A DNA stretch of 64,000 nt from Trichuris trichiura (GCA_037903355.1 JBAJFE010000025.1:1054001-1118000), one strand, 5' to 3'; positions 37,101 through 51,299 are shown, numbered from the stretch's first letter. Notes: generated by a model not told the origin, from the letters alone. Program-made: numbers and translations.

Positions 37101-38627
37101 CTATCCTTGGCCAGTAACGTCGCAGCAGGTACGCGCTTCGTACTTCGGTGAGACGGGTCATACGGTGATGAGTTTGTTGAACGTATGTCATTGAATCGTA
37201 CTTTTTCTTTGCTCGCTGATAAATTCTTTATTATCTATAGGATTTGCGCAACTTTACCTACAGCATACCGTCGGTAAGTGGCTCGACAGTGGCCATAGAC
37301 GGAAGTAAAGTTGAGATTCGCATATCCGAAGATTCTTACGAACAAGCAAGACTTTGTCTTTTCAATCTTTGTTGGTCACACATGTTGCGTACAATATTAG
37401 ATTGTTCGAGTGTTGAATACGAGTAATGAACATGTTGTCGCTTGGGCATGCGACTTTTGCGCCTACGCGAACGGGCATCTGGCCTGCGTCCAAGACAGCA
37501 ACACCGGTAGTTACGTGGCCAAAAGGTTTTCGCTCAACAATATACCCGTCAATGGTGAGTTGACAGTTATTCAAAAGAGATGTCGTCCGAATGCCAATGC
37601 GCAGATTGTGCAGTGATCGGTTGCTCATTTGTTATTTTCAACGCTTCCTTGAAATCTGCCTCTCAAGGAGTGCGAAGCAGCATTGTTGAAGATGGAGTTA
37701 TGGTTCAGGTTGACGTTTAGCCTTCCTTTTCTTTTTTTTCTTTTCATGTTGCTCTTTCAGCTTCACATGGATAGCGTATCGAAGCTTTGCGAGCGCTTGC
37801 GAAATCGCGAAGGTTTTTCGTTGCAAGGAAGTGCCGAAGGGGAGCAGTCTATTTGCGCGTTGAATGTTTCCTGGACGAAAGAGTCCGACAAGGGAGCCCT
37901 AAGGTACGCGTAGTCGTTTGCTCAGTGTTCCAAGACGCGAAATGGAATTTTTTCAGCTTCGTCAGCTTAATTGACAAAACCGAATTGAAGCTGAAGCATC
38001 GCTACAACACGCCTGTAAGGCTGACGGAATCGTTTGCCGCCGGCAAACTGGTTCGTCTTACCGACGTCTTCTTGCTTCCCGTACAACCGGGTTGTGAGCC
38101 AACGTAAGAATGCAGTCGTTTCATTAACGACTAACCATTAGCCCGAATGAATGGCAAAGAACGAACAATTTTTGTCTGTACACTTAAGCACTTAACGTGA
38201 AACGTGAAGCAACGCTTTCTATAAGAGCACTTTTTCTACGGCCGATTCTTTACTTGCAGCAATGCAACGTGTGTACTTTTAGCGAGCCCGAAGGCTTCTT
38301 CACGTCGTATAGGAGAATTTCGGCAGCCGTCGAAAAGGCTCTATTTCAATTTTGGGACGAACTGCTTGCGGTCGGCATACGAGCAATTGGCGTTCGAATG
38401 CACGTGGGCATAGATCTGGCAAGAACCTGAAAATCGTTACTGTATTTTGGAAAATTTCAATTATCGCTTTGTAGATTGACTACAAATTTGGCGCCGGCGA
38501 GCAAGCGTTGCCGCCCGCGTTGATTTCGCTGATGAACGATTTAATGGCCATAATTGTTCAACACGAATTGGCCAATTTGAGCGTCGACTGGAAGGCGGAA
38601 TTCGTCTTTCGCTTAATTTTACTGTAA
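31116..38627 (+). CDS. ZFYVE9: SARA/endofin-type FYVE protein (start exon not found)
   Basis: Early-endosome PI3P-binding adaptor; vertebrate SARA recruits Smad2/3 to TGF-beta receptors. Twenty exons join in phase: 31116-31427, 31877-31974, 32023-32101, 33257-33492, 33558-33602 (or 33620), 33647-33736, 35938-36105, 36165-36242, 36331-36438, 36495-36659, 36720-36856, 36921-37047, 37100-37182, 37241-37345, 37401-37554, 37614-37708, 37761-37903, 37957-38103, 38283-38418, 38475-38627; about 890 residues. The FYVE domain holds WVPDDEW, RRHHCRACGRVLC and eight Cys/His ligands. TVTFADG follows, then the family's conserved C-terminal half: VILLERLGHQILPPYG, YFGETGHTVMSLL, NTSNEHVVAWACDF, SSIVEDGVMVQ. 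Two introns begin with GC (37346 and 38419). The N-terminal region before FYVE is Ser-rich and much shorter than in vertebrates. An ACT|GTAAGC donor overlaps the stop, so a longer C-terminus is possible. SARA and endofin cannot be told apart here. Confidence 0.93.
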
Positions 38628-41190
38628 GCGTGTTCCCAAGTGGCTCAACGTTAAAAAATTTTTGTCCGTTACGCGCGTGTACAGTGTGTGCAGGTGGCCG
38701 TGCCGCCGTTTGCTGCTTAAGTTTGGCTTTAAGCTGATCGTTCGCCGCCAGCCGACGACGACGACGACAATGAAAATTTCGTTGGTTGTGTCATCTTTGT
38801 CTCAAAGTAAACAACGAAATTCAACGATGCTACTGCTTACGTAAGTTTCTTGCGCAAACAGGGCCGTCTGGTAAGCCGATTGAAAAATGATTGAATGGAA
38901 CGTCTCTTCGACGCGGTTGGTCGCCTAGGCGCCGTTGCCTTAATCCACGTGCTTGCTTAGGTGCTCGCGTTAAGTTGACTCATTTAATTCTTGCTTTACT
39001 TTCATGTATGCAAATGTGGCGTGCAATGCCTCCGGACGATTCCTCGTCATGCTAAGGCGAACCAAAGTTCGTTTTTAGACTTTCTCAAGACTTTGAAACC
39101 TGACGACTTGCCGAGTGTGGGCGGACGTAAAAATATCTTCTTTTTCTGTAACCTCAACTGTCGGCTACTTTTCTTGCTCAGTCGGCAGACGAATAAAGCG
39201 AAATAACAAAAAGAAGTAATCCATTTTGCGAACATGAAAGCGAGCTAATTGCCCGTCGGAAGAGTAAGATAAGTCGTAAGGAGTTTAAAGTGGCACGTGT
39301 GCGCAGCGTTTCAAAAGGTCGCCACATTTTGAATACGGTGTCGAAGGGAGAATTTTTTCGAAAAAATTCAGCGCGCCAGCCGCCAACTACCATTGGCGTT
39401 TGCTAATATGTTTAAGGGCAAAATGGCGCCACCATGCATCATTTACGCATCTGCTATTCGTTATTATTCATTGTATGTCCATCCGTAGGCCCGTAAAATA
39501 CTGTCGGTTATAATTAGTCACATTACTAAATGACGCTCATCTCGTTTTTGCGTTGAGAAAAAATGCCTTTCAATGAGTCAACATTGCTAGCTCAATAATC
39601 ACGGATCTGTAAAGGCAAAAAACGGCTGTGTCGAAGCTACTGTGTAAACTATACGAAAGCCCAAGGCGTCTCAGCCGTTTGTACGAAGCCAATTGAAGAC
39701 GCGATTGACGGGCGGCAGAGTAAATATGCCGGGCGAGTTTTCTTTCAATTTTCGTACTTGAAGCGCAAAACATCATTAGCATACAACCTTTTGCCAATCA
39801 CGTTGATTCAAGTAAAGAAGAAGGCAACGACAAAACTGGGTGTCACCTTCTCGGAAGCGTTGTAACTTCAAAAAGGAAACAACTAATTATATTTATTTTT
39901 GGAAGATGGATTTTTTAAAATTTTTTTTGCTCCATTGTAGAAAATAACTTGCATTTTATTGCTTCGTTACGATAAAGGACGGCGTTTTTGCCTGCCAACC
40001 AAGCGGCAAGGACGGAAGGGGAAACTTGTTGTCATACTGTAGCTATTAACCTTAAAATCATTAATTGATGTTTTCATGTTAAATTTTCTTGCTTTTTCGG
40101 CGCCTCGTTGAAAAACGCGCTCGGCCGGCGTTGCAAAAGTGCAAAGCTTTGCTCGGCTGAAGAAGCAGCCAAAATTCGCTTGTTCCAGCCGACAAAAGCG
40201 CTTTGGACGAAAAGGTTGACTCGGCCGATAGCGAAGGCAGCCGGCTGAGCTTAACCTTCGCCATGCGGCGATATGAAAAGCTCACAGCCTCGCGGCGGTG
40301 AGCTGCCGGCTTTTGGCTCGTAAAAACAAGGTTTATATTGTTGAAGCGACTTTTAAGGGGTTGGAAAACGTAATAGGCTGCGTTTCCTCTTGGCGATTGT
40401 TCCAGCGTCCCAACAAAGCAGCGCTGGACAGCCAAGAGACCGCAAACGCTAGACGTAAAAGGTTGAAAGCCGTCGTGACGAGACCATTTTCTCGTCGGCT
40501 GCGGCGGCAAACGGCCAAAGTCTATGCGGCGGACACAAGTGCCGCCCACAGGCAGCGGAAACAGTATGAATCAAATCGAGCACGGGAAAATGGGCGCTTC
40601 GGTGACTAATGGGCCTTGTTTTGCCATTTGTTTAAGCAGCGACAAAAGTGATGATCAGGTACAATGTAGTGCCGATAAGAGAAGAGTAGTACTATGCATG
40701 TATCGCTTTGCAGCCTATCGACTTTTGCGCAGCGCACGGTCTGGCCGCTCTCGCTTGGATCTCCGCTGCTCGCACGCGCCCTAACCGGTCGTTTGGCCGG
40801 CGTTGCCTGAATCCAGCGATGCTGAGCACCCATTTTGAACTGCCATCGCCGCTGGCCGCTCCTTGCAACTCCTGAAGGATACGGCGCCGGCCCAGACACC
40901 TACTCGAGCTGTTGTTCTGTTTTCGTCTTTCTCTTGGCTAACGACAAGCCGCTGCCGCCGACGTTATCGTCGCCTACGCCCTGCCGCCGTTGCCGCCGCC
41001 GCCGACGTTGCCGCCGCCGCTGACGCCGACGTTTGACAGTAGGAGAGTAGAACAAGAGTAATAATACTAAGAAGAAAAAGAAGAAGAAGAAGAGATAAGA
41101 AGAGCAAAGGAGCAAAGAGTACGTGTGGAAGAAAAAAGAGCAAGCGCACGGTACGCTCTCCTTGATGAGTCGGCTGGACGCGGCGATCTC
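38628..41190. other. intergenic, upstream of egl-30
   Basis: No confirmed gene. Around 40079-40609 both strands are open in overlapping frames in GC-rich DNA, a sign of composition, not coding. From about 40930 to 41100 runs a CCGCCG/GACGAC trinucleotide-rich stretch and then a GAAGAA-rich stretch that probably form the egl-30 5' UTR. Confidence 0.4.
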
Positions 41191-42825
<1,635 letters not shown>

Positions 42826-43245
42826 ATGCGCGGTGGCGCGTCTGTTTTTTCCACACTTTCCAATTGTTCCCCCATTTGCTGGGAGAGATAATAATGCCAT
42901 ATTCTGTTGTGTGCGATGATTGCTCGGTTGGCCCGCCGCCTGTGTTGCTCTTTTTTTCTTTCTATTGGCTCTCATTCTCTCTGTCTCAAAATTCTTCTTG
43001 TTACTTTTCGACCACGAACCGCATTGATGCACACAGACACACACACACAGACAGACAGTTCCATTTACGGTAGCAGCCGCTCTGGTCGGCTCGAGAAAAT
43101 TCCAAATCGAGAAAAGCAAAACGAGCAGCATTTGTCAGCACGAGCATTGGCCCGCCCAAATCCGTCACAGCTTTTTTTTATTTTTAACAACAACTTCCTT
43201 TCATGGCGATTCATCGGTGCGCGCCTCTGTGTGTACACACGCTTT

Positions 43246-43299
43246 TATTACTACTATTATTACTATTATTATTATTCTTATTCTTATTATTATTATTTT
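43246..43299. repeat. (TTA/CTA)n trinucleotide repeat
   Basis: Imperfect array of TTATTACTA, ATTATT and TTCTTA units of about 54 bases in the 3' flank of egl-30. Confidence 0.85.
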
Positions 43300-43453
43300 T
43301 CCATCCGAAGGTCATCATTGTTTGTTTTATACTTGGTCGCTTGTCCGGAAAGAGAGACTGATTGTTGTTGAAGTGCTACATTTGCTGCCGTACGCTTTTT
43401 CCTTCCCTAAAAGTTTCCATTTTTCCTTTCGACTTTCCTTCTTCCTTCCTTCC

Positions 43454-43476
43454 CTCTCTCTCTCTCTCTCTCTCTG
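43454..43476. repeat. (CT)n dinucleotide repeat
   Basis: About eleven CT units, preceded by CCTTCCTTCC-type tetranucleotides. Confidence 0.88.
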
Positions 43477-43719
43477 TCTGCTAGTCATTGTCGGCGCCTT
43501 TGGCCGCCAAATATTATTATTTTTTTTATTATTAGCGGAATGGAGAGCTATTCAGTAAGAAGATGGGGGCTGACGATAATGCCGAAACGCAACGAACTTT
43601 TGTTGCCAGGTTGACTTTTCCCGGGGACCGCCGAGTTGGAAAGGAAAAGGCGAGAGGAGGAGGAGCGGCGCCGCCGTTGCCGGTGTGGGTGTCCAAATGC
43701 GAACTGTTTTTCTTTATTT

Positions 43720-43822
43720 TCATTATTATTATTATTACTATCATTATTTTTATTATTGCTATTATTATTATTATTTATTACTATTATTATTATTGCTATT
43801 ATTTTTTTACCTATTATTTTAA
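43720..43822. repeat. (ATT)n trinucleotide repeat
   Basis: About 100 bases of ATT units with scattered ACT and GCT variants; it resembles the array at 43246 and the two may derive from the same expansion. Confidence 0.85.
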
Positions 43823-45568
43823 TATGCAAACAAATGTCGTCCGGTTGGCGGCTGGGAATGAATTTCGTCTACGTTAGGTTGTTCTCTTTTTTTTCTGCTA
43901 AAGTCATTTTGTCTTTTCCTTTTGTTTCCTACCGCAAAGGCGGGCCGGTGGGTTTTTAACGAGCGCTGCCCCACGTTTGTCGGATAGTGGCTAATCGCGC
44001 CTCCGCCGCCGCTCCTCTCTCCCATCTAATCTTCTTCTGTTTTCCATCTAATTGCCACTTTTCCGTTTTCTCCGTCGGCTCTGAACGTTTTAACTTTTCA
44101 AGTGTTTTATTGAGCATGTATGCTTTGGGATTCCTCGCGGTTGCTCCGCGCTCTGGCGATTGTGGAGTTATAAAAATGGGTAGCAGCGATTTGTACGGCC
44201 CCACTTGCCCGTTGGCATTTTTTTAAAAACGCTCTCCAGCCCTTCCGGAGGCGCCAACCCAATTCTCTTTTTCTTCTTGGGCCTTCACCCTTCGTCAACC
44301 GTTGTCTGCTCATCAGGCGCGCGCACCCACCAACTATTCCCTTTCCTTTTACTCGCTTGTTCAGCGCTCTCTTTTCTTTTCTCTTTTTCCCATCTTCACA
44401 CCTAGTCACGCGTTTTGCTCGATATTTTTCCTCCTTGTTGGACACTTTTTTTTGGCTCGTGCAATGTTGCACCATGAGGCGTTTATTAAAAATGTTCCTT
44501 CGGTTAAGGAGGCGACCAAAATTAAGCTTTGCAGTTGGTCTTTGCTGCTATACGCTTTTGGTAGGACTTGAAAATCATCAATGAACTTTTCCTACAGTAT
44601 GTCAGTAGCAGAATCTTTTTCTCAAAGGCAGACTTTGCGGCTATTGAGTACCCATTAAGACGGGCGTTCAAAGAGGCGTTGCCGCTCGTCTTTTCCATTG
44701 CACTGGCGAGGACGGACGAGCGACGCAAACTGAACTTAAATGGAAGCGGGGTACTGTACTGGTTAATGATCAGAGAGTTCACGACCCGATGTTTACGGTA
44801 TATTCATTATTTTGCAACGCTGAAGTGCTTCTATTCCGCTAGTCGATTGAAGCCAGTGATAAGTGCAATACGGGTGCAAAGCTCTCTTTTTGGCAGCTTG
44901 TAAGATCTAACCGCTTTGCAGATTTAATGGTGCTCCGTTTTATTCCTTTGCTTCGAACGCAAAAATAACGGCACCTTTTAAGGCATTTTTCAGCTTTCAG
45001 GGCTTAAAATCTCAACTTCCAACCAAGGGTAATACTGTAAGGCATCTACCGAACGACCACGCGTTAGGAGGGAAACCGCTGAGACTTGTTGCTTGAAAAT
45101 GCAGAATGCTTAAACGGTAGGCCGATTGAGAACTCTAGAATGACTTCTAGTTCGCGCATCCATAGCTCTATTTGAGCATAACAGTGTCAATGAGCGCTAG
45201 TTGAAAAGGCCTTGAGTAAATGATAATCAAGTACTTTCCTTAAATTTGAAGTAACCGATAAAAAGGCTCAATATTTATAAGGCTATTGTTTAAATAAGCG
45301 CTTGCTTTAGCATGACTGATTCAAATTTTTATAAAATAAATAATTTTTTTTCTTTCCCACTCGGAACATATTTTGTCGATTGGGCTCGCGCTTTTCGACT
45401 GTTTTGAAAGATTTAAGAAAAAAGGCTTTCGCGAAAGATGCGCAGACTCGTAAACTTATATTCGTTTTTGTTGCTCATCAAAGTTCAAAACTGTCAACTG
45501 ATGTGATTGCGCGTTTCTTCGGCGTACGCAAATTTTCATTTTTATCTTTCGACTGCAGCTTAAGAAAA

Positions 45569-45599
45569 GTGACGTCACTTAGTCACTTAGTGACGTCAC
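45569..45599. promoter_or_regulatory. two perfect CRE-like palindromes
   Basis: GTGACGTCAC occurs at 45569-45578 and again at 45590-45599, separated by TTAGTCACTTA, whose centre itself resembles an AP-1/CRE half site. TGACGTCA is the classic binding site of CREB/ATF bZIP factors. No gene could be confirmed next to it, so a regulatory role is inference from the motif alone. Confidence 0.35.
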
Positions 45600-47102
45600 C
45601 AGTGTCACCAAGTTAAAATCAAGAATTTGAAAGTTCAACACGCGCTTCACGGCTAATTTGTAATGCGGTGTTTTAAAATTCACCGAGCAAAGCAATTAGA
45701 TATTCAAAACACGGGATGGCGCATGCGTATATTGCTTATGAAATTTTGTCGGCCAACCCGAGCAGCTTTCCATTCGCGGTGGAGCTGCTGGATTTGTGTT
45801 CGAAATTGGATAAAATGTAAATGCATCAACGGGAAGAGCAAAAATGATTTGACAACGCCCCTATAGGCTCACGTCAAGCAAGCGCGCAGCTATAAAAGCG
45901 AATGATTTAGCACGTTTAACTATCGTAATAAATTATGACTGAAATGAGCATACAACCGGTTTTCCAGTTTGCCCGTGACGTTTTCGTGCGCCTCAGTTTT
46001 GCAGTAGCGCAGCTGTTTAACACCTGGCAACCACTTTCACGCCCAAATTTCAATCAAAATGCCTTTAATAAAAATGTGTTCCAAAGAAAAGAACATTCCC
46101 AACTTATTCGCCTCACTCGTGCGGACCCCGTCCACTACGCTGAAGTGGAATAAAAGCGCTTGTAGCTTGCCTAATTAGTAATTGTACCTGAAAATCTTTT
46201 AACCGTCCGTCTTTTTCTCGCAATTACGGTAAGTTAGCCGCAAAGGGCCTCGCTGAACATTTAAAGGCGGGACAAATAGCAACAAAAAAAACTAACCATC
46301 GTAAGGCTGTTTCAAAAGCTTCAAAACAAAGCCATTAAAGGCGCGTTTGGGAAAAACAGTTTCTTCGAGCTCCTCGACTGCTCGCGCAGAGAGAGCAGAA
46401 GTTCCAACTCCGCTTTAATACAGTGACAAAGCTGTAAGAAGCGTAGCTGAATAAATGTCCACTTTTTCGAAGCTGTTTTCAGACTGGAAAAATTTACATA
46501 ATTTTTTTCTGCCAAGCAATAACGAATCAGTGTTTGACTTTGTTTTTTATACAACGGCAGTCGCGGCAGCCGGCGGTCAATAAACAACTGCGAGTGTTCA
46601 CTTGGTGTCACCGCAAAAACTCGCCATGACCACTACACCGCTCCTCGTCGCTTGGAAAATGTCCAAGTGGAAAAATTTGTATTTTTCATTTTCTCTAATC
46701 TCTACAGTCCGACTTCTACTACGATTGATAAGCAGCTGGCCGGCGCGCGGCGAATAGAGAAACCGGTTACGCGCGCGCGCGCTGATTGGACATTATCGAC
46801 GCAAGGACGGTTAGGCAAAATGAAAAAGCGTATACGGACAAAAAACTATAAGCGACCTACGAACGCGGCGAAACACAGAGAAAACTTGACGGACGCATTT
46901 CGCAAAGTTGATGTACGCTTCTGCCGAGTCGCAAAAATAGGCGAAGATAGACATATAGGGCTTTTGGGTTAACTATGACTATCGGTGCCTTCTTCCAGCG
47001 TTTTAATACTTGTTTTCCGTCATAGCTTGCACAACTTGACGACAATAGAGGCAATATGATGATTAAAAACTCCAGAAACAGTCAACCGTACTGCGGGACA
47101 GC

Positions 47103-47175
47103 GAGAAGAGAGAGAGAGAGAGACAGAGATAGAGAGAGAATGGACAAATACGGGCAGAGAGAGATAGAGAGAGGC
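47103..47175. repeat. (GA)n-rich tract
   Basis: Runs of AGAGAGAG and GAGAGATAGAGAG on the plus strand; similar GA-rich sequence recurs at about 47935-47965 in the 3' flank of macoilin. Confidence 0.8.
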
Positions 47176-47654
47176 GGTAGCAAGAAAAGGCGGGAGACAA
47201 AAAAGAGGGAGGCTGACATTTCAACGGGAAAAAAACAAAAATATGCTTACGATGACACTTTGCCTTCGCAATATTGCCGGCGCTAACAAAATATGATCTT
47301 GGCGACAAGGAGAAGGCCAACGACGCTCTCTCTCTTTCTCACTCCATTATAATCCCCAATAATAGAAATCTCTCAAACGAGCAGCAGAGGTCACCGTCGA
47401 TAAGAGTCGAGACAACAATACTTGGCGTCGTCGAGCGCTGGCGACAGAGAGCGGCGGAGGGATAACCGCAATGGAACGCTTTTTTAAAAATTCAAAACAC
47501 GGTAACATTTTGTGCAGATTAGCGGTAGAACAATTAATTGGCCACTGGATGGAAGTACCAATGGATAACGGCGATGGCAATGACTACTTGTTGAGTGTGC
47601 AGAGACAGAAAGACGCCTTTTTGATTTTTCAAACGGACCAGTAGTCTCTATATG

Positions 47655-47675
47655 CAGCAGCAGCAGCAGCAGCAG
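47655..47675. repeat. (CAG)7 repeat
   Basis: Seven perfect CAG units on the plus strand, about 380 bases beyond the macoilin stop codon, not in a confirmed coding frame. Confidence 0.88.
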
Positions 47676-48056
47676 CGATGATGGACACAACCCCCTTCGG
47701 ACAGTAAGAAAGGGAAAGGAAGAGAGAAGGATAAGCAAAGCGTAGTAGTATATTAAGCAGTGTTTGCCAAACACTGCCCAAAAAGGAACGGTAAGAAAAA
47801 GTATGGTTGCCATTCTCATTTGAGAACCAATGGAAGGCTGGAAGGATTTAAAACGCGCACAGTTTAGAAGTTCAATGGCAAGAAAGGAAAGTAGAATAGG
47901 ATGGTGAAAACGCGCGGTGAATGAGAAGAAAGATAGAGAGAGAGCGATAGAGAGAAAGAGAAGAGGAAGAAAGAAACAAAAATAAAGCCGCCGTGCGAGT
48001 TGCATGCCCTTGCAAAGCGTATGACGGAATGCACTTTCTCTTTCCGCAGGCCGTCT

Positions 48057-51000
48057 CTAATGATGATGGAGATGACGATGGCCCAACGCCGGACTGTACA
48101 TGGACGGTGGTCGATCCATCGAACCATTTCCACCTATAGGAGATCCACCGCCCCCGTTGTGCATCAATGGCGCTCCACGGTAGGCGCTGCTACAAACGCT
48201 GTCGAACACATAGCCAGCCATCGGATTTCTGTTCAAATTGAATAACAATTATTTATGCAAATAATTTTTTCAAATTCAAACTTACACATAGTTCGGCTGA
48301 TAGACATTAGCGCCGGTCATTGCCGACGCTACTAGAACCCTCTGCCTGTCGTACAAGTTGGCAGAGTCGACTGGAGAAGGCGACTGCGCTGGGTAACAGC
48401 CCGTTGCCTGAGAGTTGGGTACATTCCCGGCAGCACTAACGCCACCTACAAGTGTGGACAACTCCTTGACGCGTCGAGATAACCGTTCCACCTCCTCTTC
48501 CTTGGCTTGTAGCAAACCTGAAAAAAAGGCAAAGCATAAGCAACGACAACTACGCCACCTGTGCAGAGCGTACCTTGAGTAATCTCGTGCTGACGACGAG
48601 CATCGCCAAGAGCCGAGAAAAGATCCAGCTTGATGCGCGTCTCCGACGAAAGGCTCTCCTCCAAATGATTGTTCTTACTTTCCATAGCGGCTACGACGCC
48701 GGCCAAAGCTTCAAAGTCGTTTGACTCTTTGTAGCTTCTTAAAGATTCCAATTGTTCGTCCATTTCCCTGATGTGCTCGTCCCTGGTGATCAGCTCCTTG
48801 CGAAGTTGTTTCATTTCTTTTTCCAACTCTCGCCTACGCTTGCAATACTCGCATTCCAACCTGCAAAATTTCGACAGTCAAAAAATGTACGTTGGCTCGT
48901 CGTCGTGGCACCTTGAGGAAAGAGCGCTGGCGATGGCCTGCTGACGGACCGCGTCCTCACGACGCTTGCTGGCGCGCCTTTCCTGTTGAAGTTGACGTTC
49001 CGCCTTTTCGCGAGCCTTGTTCGCCTCGGCAACTTGCTTTTCCATTGCTTGCATGTTGCTCTTGTCCTGCGCTTTGGAGCGCATCAAGCTTTGCACGCGA
49101 TTTTGCAATTGGTCGTGCAGGAATTTAAAGTTGGACAGTTCGCCCTTGGTCGACTTCTCCGTGGCGAGCAGCTGCTGCACCTGAAGGCGCAACTCGTACT
49201 CTTTGGACTTGCAGGCTCGAAGGTCGGCCCTGAGCTTGTCCATTTCAATCTCGAGCGCCGCCGCCGCCGCCGCGTCCGCCGACTGTTCCTTTGGACAGGA
49301 ACGATGGCTTGACCACGATGTGTGCGTCTCTTTGGTAATGCCCGTGGGCGATAAATCCGCGTCGCGCTTTGCAACGACGGATCCCTGACCCGTATGGGAT
49401 GTTGTTGTTCCAAACGCGGCACCCTTCTTGCGATTTCGACGATTATGGACGGCGACCACTGGATTAGTCGTCGGTGCCGAAGCCGCCGACTCGCTGGCTT
49501 GCGTGGGCGTTGGCACCGGTCCAATCGACTGTTGCTGTTGTTGTTGCTGCTGTTGTTGAAGTGTCTTGACTAGCGATGGACATTGTATAGCAATGGTCAT
49601 GGCCTCATCCGGTTGGGCATCCAGTTCGGTTGGCGGATCGCAAGATGATGGAGCAATCGATCGAGACCGCGAAAAGAACCACGAAGCCACTGCCGAGACA
49701 AAATGACCAACCGACGACCAGAAGAACCTTGATGTCCAATGGGAAAAGTTAAACCTTTCAACTTCCCGAATCTCGACCGGCATTGGCTTTTCGGAATTGG
49801 ATTCAACTGGTGCTTTGGCCAGAAAGCCTCGACTCTTTGGTACCGAGTTGTTTCCGCCCACCACGTTGTTGGCCACCTTGGAGGAGGAGGACGACGAGGA
49901 GGAAGAACCTTTGGGCACTATTTGGAAATTGGATGCGTTCGGATAGCACACCAGCGCGCCACCGTTTTGCAATGCACCATTGCACGCTGGTGTCGCCTCG
50001 TCCGCAGTGCAATAGGGACCTAAAAAAAAAAAACAAAAACCAGACTGTCGCCGTCGCCACGATAACGGCGCAGCTGCCTGCCTTTCTGCTTATCTTGCAT
50101 ACCGCCGTCGGGAACCGGGAGAGCAGCGCGCAGAAGTTGAACGAAGGTCTGATTTTCGCGCTTCACCTCACGTTGCTTACGCTAAAAGGGGAAAAAACGT
50201 AAACGGACCGTCAAAAAGCTAACTAATTTTTTTGATCGGGCAGTTCAAAATTTCAAATTGCGCTTAGGTTGCTACGACGACGTTGGGCGGGAAAATACGC
50301 GCACGCGCGAGAAGAAACCAAGCACTGCAATTATCGTTGAACGCGCGCAGGGTTTCACGCAGCTACAGTACAGTTAATGCGCAGGTAGCAATTTGCGGTT
50401 GGCAATTAAAAGGAGAAATTGAAGCCTGGTAAACCGACTAAGCCCAATGGGAATTAATGAAAAACGATCTACGGCTAGCCGCTGGCAAAAGACTAAAAAA
50501 ACAGCTTACCAATCGCAACCTGTAGCTGACGTAGCTTTTTACGCCAAAGCCGAGCGTCACCACGGGATACCCGATACTGAAATAAGGAGGTGAAAGTTAC
50601 GCGAGTAAAGAAAGGTGGAAAAGGCCCTACCAGTGCGCTGCGAAGGGTCGACACAAATCTAGGGTGAACGGTAGCGACTTCAGCTCCTTGAGACGCACTG
50701 AAGCCTCAAAATAAATGAACAACAGCCACAGGGTGGTCGTTGGCAGACAAATGCCCCGATCTGTAAGCGTCATGGGTTTAGCACCCAACTGGACGCGGCA
50801 AGGGCGCAAACCGCGCTTACCAGCGTGCCAGACGTACTGAACCCAAACGTAAGTACTGGCAATGAAGAAGATCCACTGGACGGGAACAAATATAAAACAT
50901 ATCATGTCGGAAGTAAACGTTACGCAGATGAAGAAGAAGGAGAACGTCTAAAAGTAAAAGAAGCGAGTAGACAAGAGCATAAGTTTCTGTTTTGTTTCTC

Positions 51001-51299
51001 CTAGCAAAGTGCGTACCATTCCTTGATATCTAAAAGAATCGTAGATGCTGCGCAGCATCAGCCAGAATGGCCAAATGTACTCAAAGCGTAAATCCAGCAG
51101 AAAATCAGCCATCATAACGAACGCCCATACCATCAGCAGCTTCAAGTAAACGAGACTGCTAGAAAAGGGTAAAAGAGAAAAGCGGTTAGTCGAAAAGCCC
51201 GACGAATATGCAAACCTACCTGCCGCACAAGCCTTCGGACATACGATTGCGCTTAAGAGTTCGCCGCAATTTGGCGCTGTCGATATTCCTTCGTTTCAT
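48057..51299 (-). CDS. maco-1: macoilin
   Basis: Macoilin is a multi-pass ER and neuronal membrane protein that controls neuronal excitability in C. elegans. The minus-strand start at 51299 reads MKRRNIDSAKLRRTLKRNRM, the family's hallmark N-terminus. Membrane exons follow: VWAFVMMADFLLDLRFEYIW, PVQWIFFIASTYVWVQYVWH, TTLWLLFIYFEASVRLKEL, LDLCRPFAAH, then GYPVVTLGFGVKSYVSYRL and RKQREVKRENQTFVQLLRAA. A long low-complexity stretch contains nine serines (about 49890) and ten glutamines (about 49523-49558). The C-terminal half is coiled coil, ending with LSSETRIKLDLFSALGDARR, the most conserved piece, and a His-tailed end before the stop at 48057-48059. Long exon 48900-49995 encodes the disordered and first coiled-coil parts. 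The poly-Q tract is a lineage-specific insertion compared with human macoilin. Confidence 0.95.

Larger units (their letters stand above)
42826..48056. other. low-complexity region without confirmed genes
   Basis: Five kilobases separating egl-30 (+) from macoilin (-). It has dense trinucleotide and dinucleotide repeats (listed separately), T-rich tracts and GA-rich tracts. Open frames such as 44568-44903 and 46652-46972 show no splice links, no recognisable domain and skewed composition. A pair of CRE palindromes lies at 45569-45599. Confidence 0.45.

Noticed and set aside
40079..40609. 156-codon minus-strand frame and 103-codon plus-strand frame
   Set aside because: They overlap in GC-rich DNA with Arg/Ser-rich translations, no domain and no splice continuation; open by composition.
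44568..44903. 111-codon plus-strand frame with ADFAAIEYPLRRAFKEALP
   Set aside because: Helical-looking, but no recognised family, no neighbouring exon in phase, and the opposite strand is also open.
46652..46972. 106-codon plus-strand frame rich in Arg and Lys
   Set aside because: No splice sites linking it, biased composition next to GA-rich repeats, and no resemblance to a known protein.
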